Shown: one piece after another, positions 1-4,795 of the stretch
How the letters are laid out: every line of letters starts with the position of its first letter
Numbering within the stretch: position 1 is the stretch's first letter
Assembly: GCA_019894655.1 (NCBI GenBank)
Contig: JAGXNZ010000126.1
Span: 1-8,218, forward strand
Source of the DNA: Promethearchaeota archaeon
GTDB lineage: Archaea > Asgardarchaeota > Lokiarchaeia > Sigynarchaeales > SOKP01
Length of the DNA stretch: 8,218 bases
Direction: 5' to 3'
The notes under the pieces: model-generated
Told to the model about the DNA's origin: nothing
Databases searched by the model: none
What the model saw: only the letters and a program-made list of their open reading frames with translations
Made by a program: the position numbers and the translations under genes

Positions 1-607
1 CAACAACCGCCAGTTTCATTTTGTCAGAACCAACTACTTTTTTTAATTCTGTAATAGTTGGAACGAAAGTGTTATATTTTCCTAACTCTGAAACAGGACC
101 TTCTATGTTATAGTTCGTTCCTATCGCATCTATAATATCTTGCTTATTTTTAGCAAAGAAAGGTGTTCTTTGAAAGGGACCTATTTTTTTTGAAACAATC
201 GCTGCATTAATTAAATTATTTTCTAATAAAGCAATCAATATTGCTGTAACCACTCCTCCATCTGTAGCATACTTTTGTATCTGAGGATCACTAGCTTGAG
301 CTGTAACTATTTTAGACCAGTTACCTATTGGGGGTTTGAAATTAAATTTCTCGTTTAATTCTTTGTCTAATTCGTGAATTTCGGGGCAAATTAAATAGCA
401 AATACCACAATGAAGGCAATTATCTTCATTTGAATAATAAGGTAAACCACTTGTAGAGATATCAATGGCTCCTATTTCCGCAGCTGAACAAAAACTAACA
501 CACCCTCCACATTCTCCACAAATTCCTTTTTCATGAACTTCTTTAATAAGATCTTTAAAGGATTTAGGCTTTACTTCATTTTCTTTATAGAATCGATCTT
601 CTGTCAA
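1..607 (-). CDS. FrhB-family F420 hydrogenase/dehydrogenase beta-subunit-like protein, partial (C-terminus off the left edge)
   Basis: Reading the minus strand from 607 gives about 202 residues with no stop before the window edge. Residues 30-40 (CGECGGCVSFC) and 64-75 (CLHCGICYLICP) form a two-[4Fe-4S] ferredoxin domain. Next comes the FrhB N-terminal signature ASDPQIQKYATDGGVVTAIL (about 105-124), and the visible part ends in KLAVV, just where the family's VGTPCQ-type motif is expected. FrhB proteins bind FAD and move electrons between reduced F420 (or another donor) and iron-sulfur partners such as hydrogenases, Fpo or Hdr; they are cytoplasmic. The donor here is not determined by sequence. 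A TAG at 622-620 caps the frame, so only GTG 619 or TTG 607 can be the start. TTG 607 is chosen because GGTG lies 9 nt upstream. The gene is transcribed away from the hdr genes, suggesting a shared regulatory region. The family call is strong; F420 specificity is inference. Confidence 0.9.
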   Translation of the reverse strand, partial: MTEDRFYKENEVKPKSFKDLIKEVHEKGICGECGGCVSFCSAAEIGAIDISTSGLPYYSNEDNCLHCGICYLICPEIHELDKELNEKFNFKPPIGNWSKIVTAQASDPQIQKYATDGGVVTAILIALLENNLINAAIVSKKIGPFQRTPFFAKNKQDIIDAIGTNYNIEGPVSELGKYNTFVPTITELKKVVGSDKMKLAVV

Positions 608-616
608 ATCTCGTAA

Positions 617-620
617 CACC
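617..620 (-). promoter_or_regulatory. Shine-Dalgarno GGTG for the FrhB-like gene
   Basis: On the minus strand GGTG lies 9 nt before TTG 607. The same bases contain an in-frame GTG (619-617) directly after a TAG stop, and that GTG has no Shine-Dalgarno of its own. The GGTG-then-TTG arrangement matches the genes starting at 1051 and 2351, so GGTG is read as the binding site rather than the start codon. GTG 619 would add four residues. Confidence 0.55.
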
Positions 621-694
621 TATAGTATCTTTTACACTTATTTATTATTATTTATTTCTTAACATTCAAAACTGTAAGTTAAACTTCTAATTAC

Positions 695-702
695 TATAAA
701 TA
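695..702 (-). promoter_or_regulatory. Candidate TATA element for the FrhB-like gene
   Basis: The minus strand reads TATTTATA here, inside a longer T/A run. If used, transcription would begin about 25 nt downstream near 670, giving a leader of roughly 60 nt before TTG 607. No clear BRE is visible, and similar words are common in this region, so this is only a candidate. Confidence 0.2.
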
Positions 703-744
703 AAAATAAGGTAATTAGTTATAATATTACGGTTCTAAATTAAT

Positions 745-831
745 ATATTCAATAAAAAATGTAAAATTTTTTCTGGATTTAGTATATTTATTTTAATAGA
801 AAACATTTTTCCGTATTTTTTTATTGAATAT
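745..831. repeat. Perfect 15-bp inverted repeat with 57-nt spacer
   Basis: ATATTCAATAAAAAA (745-759) is the exact reverse complement of TTTTTTATTGAATAT (817-831). A second shorter pair, AAAAATGT (755-762) with ACATTTTT (803-810), overlaps the inner side, so an extended, bulged stem could form. It could be a pair of operator half-sites for a dimeric regulator acting on both divergent genes, or an RNA hairpin in a leader. The high AT content raises the chance of coincidental matches, but 15 exact bases is longer than usually expected in about 440 bases. Confidence 0.5.
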
Positions 832-870
832 CATAATTATTCCACACTTTTTTATTTAATTTAATAATAA

Positions 871-881
871 TTTTATATATT
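871..881 (+). promoter_or_regulatory. Candidate TATA element for the hdr operon (distal)
   Basis: TTTTATATATT resembles the archaeal TATA consensus. Transcription would start near 900-905, giving a leader of about 150 nt that would contain the 933-959 hairpin. There is no convincing BRE. A competing, closer candidate is TTTTTATAA at 1012-1020, which would start transcription near 1042 and leave almost no leader. Confidence 0.25.
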
Positions 882-932
882 ATAATCGTTTTTAATAATA
901 TTATCGAAAGAATTGAAAGAAAAGTTACAGAG

Positions 933-959
933 TAATTATTTCAAAAAAAAAAATAATTA
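933..959 (+). repeat. Small stem-loop with A-rich loop
   Basis: TAATTATTT (933-941) pairs with AAATAATTA (951-959) around a 9-nt loop, C followed by eight A. The stem is all A-T, so it would be weak as RNA. It lies about 90 nt upstream of the first hdr gene and could be a leader element or simply a by-product of base composition. Confidence 0.3.
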
Positions 960-1011
960 AAAAGGTAAGAAAAAAGCGTTATTAATGTAAATATTGTTTG
1001 AAATGTCATTC

Positions 1012-1020
1012 TTTTTATAA
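1012..1020 (+). promoter_or_regulatory. Candidate TATA element for the hdr operon (proximal)
   Basis: TTTTTATAA lies 31 nt upstream of the TTG start at 1051. Archaeal spacing would put the transcript start near 1040-1043, at or within the GGTG ribosome-binding site, giving a nearly leaderless mRNA. That conflicts with use of the GGTG, so this site and the one at 871-881 are alternatives. Confidence 0.25.
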
Positions 1021-1039
1021 GTTATCTTTATTCGCATTC

Positions 1040-1043
1040 GGTG
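1040..1043 (+). promoter_or_regulatory. Shine-Dalgarno GGTG deciding the TTG start at 1051
   Basis: GGTG ends 7 nt before TTG 1051. The next in-frame candidate, ATG 1075, begins inside the first beta strand of the FAD fold and has no Shine-Dalgarno, so TTG 1051 is preferred. The same GGTG, 7-nt spacer, TTG arrangement recurs at 2340-2353. Confidence 0.7.
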
Positions 1044-1050
1044 TAATTAT

Positions 1051-2346
1051 TTGACCAATATAATAAAAAATGTTATGGTAATAGGGGCAGGTATCGCCGG
1101 GATTCAAGCTTCATTAGATTTGGCTGAAAGAGGCATAAAAGTTGAGTTAATTGAAAAGAATGCGTGCATAGGCGGAAGAATGGCTCAACTAGACAAAACT
1201 TTCCCTACGAATGATTGCTCGATTTGTATTTTAGCTCCAAAACTTGCAGAGTGTTCTCGACATCCAAATATAACTCTGCATACACTCTCTGAAGTTCAAA
1301 GTGTTAAGGGTTCTGCTGGAAATTTTACTGTAAAAGTTTTAAAACAGGCCCGATATGTTAAAGAAGATGCGTGTATTAACTGCGGAATCTGCGTTGAAAA
1401 ATGTCCAATGAGAGTAGAAGACGATTTTGATATGCAATTAAGAAAACGTAGGGCAATTTATATTGATTATGTTCAGGGAGTCCCAGCAATTATGTCTATT
1501 GACAAAGAGAATTGTTTGTGGTTCACAAAATCAGCTTGCCGAATCTGTGAAAAAGTTTGTGAGAGAGAAGCCATAGACTTCGATCAACAAGATAAAGAAA
1601 TTGAATTGAATGTAGCTTCTATTATCGCTGCCACGGGATATGATGTTTTTGATCCTACACCAATTAGTTATTTAGGATATGGACGGTTCCCAAATGTTGT
1701 AACTTCTTTAGAGTTTGAGCGGTTGATAAGCGCATCAGGACCCGTTGGAGGGCATTTGACGCGACCTTTTGATCAAAAAGAACCAGAAAATCTAGCTTTT
1801 ATTAACTGCGTTGGTTCTAGGGATATAAAAAATAATCCTTATTGTTCTTCTTGTTGCTGTATGTATACAACCAAGGAAGCTATGATTGCTTATGAACATA
1901 ATAATAACATTCAAACTACGATATTTTATATTGATCTTAGAGCTGGTGGTAAAGGTTTTCGAGATTATATTCAAAGAGGTTGCGATGATTATGCAATTAC
2001 ATATATTAAAGCAAAAGTAGCAAAAATTTTACAGGACGAACAAAAAAATCCAATTGTTGTTTACGAAGATACAGACACATTTGAGGTAAAACAGCTTAAA
2101 TTTGACATAGTTGTCTTAGCAACGAGTATGATTCCTAAAAAAGACGCTGTGAGATTGTCAGAAATTTTAGGTATATCGGTAGACGAATACAATTTTTTAA
2201 AGGGTATGACATATCATCCGCAAAAATCCTCTAAAGAAGGTATCTTTCTCTGCGGCGCTTGTAGAGCGCCAATGGATATTCCAAACTCAGTAGTTGATGC
2301 AAGTGGAGCTGCAGCTAAAGCAGCTGAAATAGTGATGAGGGTGTAG
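1051..2346 (+). CDS. hdrA: HdrA-family FAD/iron-sulfur subunit, short QmoA-like form
   Basis: This 431-residue cytoplasmic flavoprotein matches the central part of HdrA. A Rossmann FAD motif (GAGIAG, residues 12-17, ending at E35) is followed by the HdrA signature FPTNDCSICILAPK (51-64). An inserted ferredoxin domain follows, with cluster one at C108, C111, C114, C118. A second set, C155, C163, C166, C170, has an unusual C-x7-C-x2-C-x3-C spacing. Further on are the HdrA CVGSRD motif (253-258), YCSSCCCMYT (264-273) and a C-terminal GIFLCGACRAPMDIP FAD segment. It lacks the N-terminal cap (VFVCHCG) domain and the C-terminal ferredoxin of full HdrA (about 650 residues), which are supplied by the next gene. 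This division resembles QmoA beside QmoB. The likely role is one FAD site in an Hdr- or Qmo-type electron transfer or bifurcation complex. C268 is extra compared with the paralogue at 4792 (valine there). First gene of the operon; 4-nt gap to the next. Confidence 0.93.
   Translation: MTNIIKNVMVIGAGIAGIQASLDLAERGIKVELIEKNACIGGRMAQLDKTFPTNDCSICILAPKLAECSRHPNITLHTLSEVQSVKGSAGNFTVKVLKQARYVKEDACINCGICVEKCPMRVEDDFDMQLRKRRAIYIDYVQGVPAIMSIDKENCLWFTKSACRICEKVCEREAIDFDQQDKEIELNVASIIAATGYDVFDPTPISYLGYGRFPNVVTSLEFERLISASGPVGGHLTRPFDQKEPENLAFINCVGSRDIKNNPYCSSCCCMYTTKEAMIAYEHNNNIQTTIFYIDLRAGGKGFRDYIQRGCDDYAITYIKAKVAKILQDEQKNPIVVYEDTDTFEVKQLKFDIVVLATSMIPKKDAVRLSEILGISVDEYNFLKGMTYHPQKSSKEGIFLCGACRAPMDIPNSVVDASGAAAKAAEIVMRV
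2337..2343 (+). promoter_or_regulatory. Shine-Dalgarno GAGGGTG for the TTG start at 2351
   Basis: GAGGGTG lies inside the last codons of the upstream gene and ends 7 nt before TTG 2351, so translation of the two is probably coupled. There is no ATG near the protein's expected N-terminus, which begins with the conserved RIGVFVCHCG a few residues after this TTG. Confidence 0.7.
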
Positions 2347-2350
2347 GTAA

Positions 2351-4018
2351 TTGACAAGCGAAGATATAAGAATTGGAGTATTTGTATGTCATTGCGGAAC
2401 TAATATTGGAGGAGTATTAGATGTTCCTTCATTGGCAAATTATGCAAGAACTTTACCAAATGTAACTTATTCAGCTGATAATCTTTATACTTGTTCTGAA
2501 GTAGGATTAACTGAAATTAAGGAGAATATAAAAGAACACAAATTAAACAGGGTTATTGTAGCTTCATGCTCTCCTAGAACTCATGAACCATTATTTAGAG
2601 CTATTTGTCAGGAAGCTGGTATAAATCCTTACTTGTTCGAAATGGTGAATATAAGAGATCAGGATTCCTGGGTTCACATGAAAGAACCAGAAAAAGGAAC
2701 GGAGAAAGCGAGGGATCTTATTAGGATGAGCGTTCATAAAGCAGCTTTACTTGAGCCATTAGAAAGGGTAAAAGTTGCAATTACGCACTCAGCTGTCGTA
2801 ATAGGTGGCGGAATTGCCGGAATGACAGCTGCGCTAAATTTGGGAAATCAAGGATTTATTGTATCTTTAATCGAAAAGGAACCAGAATTAGGAGGGCTCC
2901 TTAAGTCTTTAAATAAAGTATTTCCATCCAATGAGGATGCGTCAACCTTATTAGAGATAATAGATATGATTGAATCTCACGATAATATACATGTATACAC
3001 ATCAGTAATTATAGAAAATATTACCGGATTTATTGGAAATTATAAAGTTACTATAAAACAGAATAAGGAAACCATTGATGTAGATGCAGGGGTAATCATC
3101 GTTGCGACCGGAGCTATTCCTTTATCTCCAGAGGGCTATTTTGGATACGATCAAAAAAAAATTATAAGTCAGCTTGATTTAGAAAGTCTCCTAAAAAATG
3201 ATCAAGTTAAAGCTAACAATATTACTATGATATTGTGCGTTGGATGTAGAAACGAAGAGAGAAGGTATTGCTCAAATATTTGTTGTATGAGCGCTATTAA
3301 AAATGCCATGTTATTAATCGAGAAAAATCCGAATGCTCATATTACTATATTGTTTCGAGATATACAATCAGCTGGGACAGAATATGAAAAATATTATAGA
3401 AAAGCTCGAGAAATGGGTATTTTATTTATAAATTATCTGCCTGAAAAACCACCAGTTATTACAAAAGACTTTGTAGATGTATATAGTGACTTATTGAATC
3501 AAGATATTAAAATACCGCAAGATCTCGTAGTTTTATCAACTCCTCTGATCGCAAACGAGGATTCGGAAGTACTAGCGAAAATGCTAAAAGTACCGTTAGA
3601 AGAAAATAACTTCTTTTTGGAGGCTCATGTAAAATTAAGACCAGTCGATTTTGCTACTGATGGAATTTATGTTTGTGGGTCAGCACATTGGCCAGCAGAT
3701 ATCGCTGAAAGTACAAGTCAAGCAAATGCTGCCGCTTCTAGAGCTTCTACAATTTTATGGAGAGATCATTTGGAAGTAGAAGGATCAACAGCAGAGGTTA
3801 AAACAGAATTATGTATTGGGTGCGAAGCTTGTATTAGAATTTGTCCCTACAATGCAATCACTAAAGATGAAGAAACCGATACAGCTATTGTGAACAAAAT
3901 AGTATGTAAAGGCTGCGGATTGTGTGGCGCAAGTTGTCCAAAAAATGCGATAATTATCCACCACTTTACAAGCGACCAAATACGAGCTGAGATTTTCACA
4001 TACGGAGGTGCAATATAA
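2351..4018 (+). CDS. hdrA: HdrA-family subunit with cap, FAD and C-terminal ferredoxin domains
   Basis: The 555-residue protein opens with the HdrA cap domain: IRIGVFVCHCG (6-16), LYTC (45-48), VASCSPRTHEPLF (70-82) and IRDQDSWVH (101-109). An FAD Rossmann motif GGGIAG (152-157) follows. The inserted ferredoxin of classical HdrA is absent. FPSNED (191-196) stands where FPTNDC would be, with its cysteines lost. CVGCRNEE (296-303) and YCSNICC (306-312) precede the C-terminal FAD segment. The C-terminal ferredoxin has two clusters: C488, C491, C494, C498-P and C519, C522, C525, C529-P. It complements the previous gene, together making one full HdrA plus a second FAD site, much as QmoA and QmoB do. 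Oddities: D105 replaces a cysteine kept in the downstream paralogue (C546), and C299 replaces the usual serine. It ends at TAA in the same frame as the MvhD gene, which follows with no gap. Family certain; partners inferred. Confidence 0.93.
   Translation: MTSEDIRIGVFVCHCGTNIGGVLDVPSLANYARTLPNVTYSADNLYTCSEVGLTEIKENIKEHKLNRVIVASCSPRTHEPLFRAICQEAGINPYLFEMVNIRDQDSWVHMKEPEKGTEKARDLIRMSVHKAALLEPLERVKVAITHSAVVIGGGIAGMTAALNLGNQGFIVSLIEKEPELGGLLKSLNKVFPSNEDASTLLEIIDMIESHDNIHVYTSVIIENITGFIGNYKVTIKQNKETIDVDAGVIIVATGAIPLSPEGYFGYDQKKIISQLDLESLLKNDQVKANNITMILCVGCRNEERRYCSNICCMSAIKNAMLLIEKNPNAHITILFRDIQSAGTEYEKYYRKAREMGILFINYLPEKPPVITKDFVDVYSDLLNQDIKIPQDLVVLSTPLIANEDSEVLAKMLKVPLEENNFFLEAHVKLRPVDFATDGIYVCGSAHWPADIAESTSQANAAASRASTILWRDHLEVEGSTAEVKTELCIGCEACIRICPYNAITKDEETDTAIVNKIVCKGCGLCGASCPKNAIIIHHFTSDQIRAEIFTYGGAI
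4004..4010 (+). promoter_or_regulatory. Strong Shine-Dalgarno GGAGGTG pointing to an ATT start at 4019
   Basis: GGAGGTG is the fullest match to the archaeal anti-Shine-Dalgarno in the window and ends 8 nt before ATT 4019. It encodes Gly-Gly at the end of the upstream HdrA. The corresponding linker in the fused paralogue (around 7800-7835) has no such sequence, which suggests that it serves initiation of the separate MvhD gene. The next possible start, TTG 4040, is 29 nt away with no site of its own. Confidence 0.65.
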
Positions 4019-4795
4019 ATTCCATTTGAACCTAAAATTTTGGGATTTTTATGTAATTGGTGTTCGTATGCTGGTGCAGATCTAGCAGGAGTGAGCCGAA
4101 TTCAGTATCCTACCAATATTCGGATTATTCGAGTAATGTGTTCAGGTAGGGTTGATCCAACATTCGTTATTGATGCTTTCCTGCATGGAATTGACGGGGT
4201 TCTTGTATTAGGCTGCCATTTGGGGGATTGTCACTACATAACTGGCAATTACGAAGCAGAAATAAAAATGAGTTCGCTAAGTAGGTTATTAAGTTTAGTG
4301 AAGTTTTCTGATAGAATGCGACTTGATTGGGTTTCTGCCGCAGAAGGAAACCGATTTGCCCAAATAGTATCGGACTTTACCAAATATATACAAGAATTAG
4401 GACCATCTCCAATAAAAGAAAGTAAAAATAAAACTCAAATTATTGATGATCTCGAAGCTGTTAAAAGCGTTTTGGAGAGTTCGCGACTTCGAGGTTTAAT
4501 CGCTCGTCAAAGGGATTTAGTTACTGAAAAAAATGTATATGGTAATCAAATTCCAGTTGATAGGTTTGAAATCCTTCTTAATGATGCCATCCATAATGAA
4601 TTTATTCGTCATAAAATAGTTATAAAAATAAAAGAGATTGGCAAATCCGTTCCGGATATAGCAAACGAAATTGGCATAAAAGCTAAGGAAGTCTTGGATC
4701 ATATCGTTGTTTTAAGATCGCGAGGTTTAGTGGATGTTTACGAAATTAACGAGGAAATTCCTACATTTATTTCAATTAGGGAGGGACAAGAATGA
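4019..4795 (+). CDS. mvhD: MvhD/FrhD-type [2Fe-2S] electron-transfer subunit with C-terminal helix-turn-helix-like extension
   Basis: Numbered from ATT 4019 (258 residues), the MvhD core includes FLCNWCSYAGADLAGVSR (C12, C15), MCSGR (C41) and GCHLGDCHY (C66, C71), the cysteines used for the [2Fe-2S] cluster that links hydrogenase or other donors to HdrA. The core ends near ELGP (about 126-129). MvhD is normally about 140 residues; here some 125 more follow, charged and helical, with a stretch near 200-245 (SVPDIANEIGIKAKEVLDHI, then RSRGLVDVYEI) that reads as a winged helix-turn-helix. Start choice: the family N-terminus is xFEPKIxGFLCNWC, and IPFEPKILGFLCNWC begins exactly at ATT 4019, right after the upstream TAA and behind GGAGGTG. 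TTG 4040 would drop seven conserved residues. Readthrough of TAA, giving an 814-residue HdrA-MvhD fusion, is the alternative. It overlaps the next gene by ATGA. The core assignment is firm; the role of the extension is unknown. Confidence 0.88.
   Translation: MPFEPKILGFLCNWCSYAGADLAGVSRIQYPTNIRIIRVMCSGRVDPTFVIDAFLHGIDGVLVLGCHLGDCHYITGNYEAEIKMSSLSRLLSLVKFSDRMRLDWVSAAEGNRFAQIVSDFTKYIQELGPSPIKESKNKTQIIDDLEAVKSVLESSRLRGLIARQRDLVTEKNVYGNQIPVDRFEILLNDAIHNEFIRHKIVIKIKEIGKSVPDIANEIGIKAKEVLDHIVVLRSRGLVDVYEINEEIPTFISIREGQE
4779..4785 (+). promoter_or_regulatory. Shine-Dalgarno GGGAGGG for ATG 4792, with ATGA overlap
   Basis: GGGAGGG ends 6 nt before ATG 4792. The ATG overlaps the TGA stop of the MvhD gene as ATGA (4792-4795), the usual sign of translational coupling, so the split and fused modules should be on one transcript. 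Confidence 0.7.

Larger units (their letters stand above)
608..1050. other. AT-rich divergent intergenic region
   Basis: This 443-base stretch separates the minus-strand FrhB-like gene from the plus-strand hdr operon. It is extremely AT-rich, holds no credible ORF and no tRNA- or rRNA-like sequence. It must carry both promoters. Visible structure is a 15-bp perfect inverted repeat (745-759 with 817-831), a short hairpin with an A-rich loop (933-959), several TATA-like stretches, and a purine-rich run around 905-960. With such base composition most TATA-like words are uninformative. Confidence 0.8.

Noticed and set aside
617..619. GTG 619 as the start of the FrhB-like gene
   Set aside because: It directly follows an in-frame TAG and has no Shine-Dalgarno of its own, and its bases form the GGTG for TTG 607. 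It cannot be fully excluded.
721..960. Origin of replication or transposon end suggested by the AT-rich tract and inverted repeat
   Set aside because: There are no repeated origin boxes, no initiator gene, no target-site duplication and no transposase. Promoter or regulator function is a simpler reading.
1792..1974. Antisense ORF inside the short HdrA gene
   Set aside because: It overlaps a strongly conserved coding region, shows no family motif and has no ribosome-binding site I can identify; the same applies to antisense frames at 4517-4702, 4776-4961, 6473-6667, 7419-7640 and 7641-7856.
2340..2353. Frameshift joining the genes at 1051 and 2351 into one long HdrA, as in the fused copy
   Set aside because: The second gene has its own well-spaced GAGGGTG and TTG, each protein ends and begins at natural domain limits, and separate QmoA-like proteins are a normal form. 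Reading through the TAG in frame soon meets another stop.
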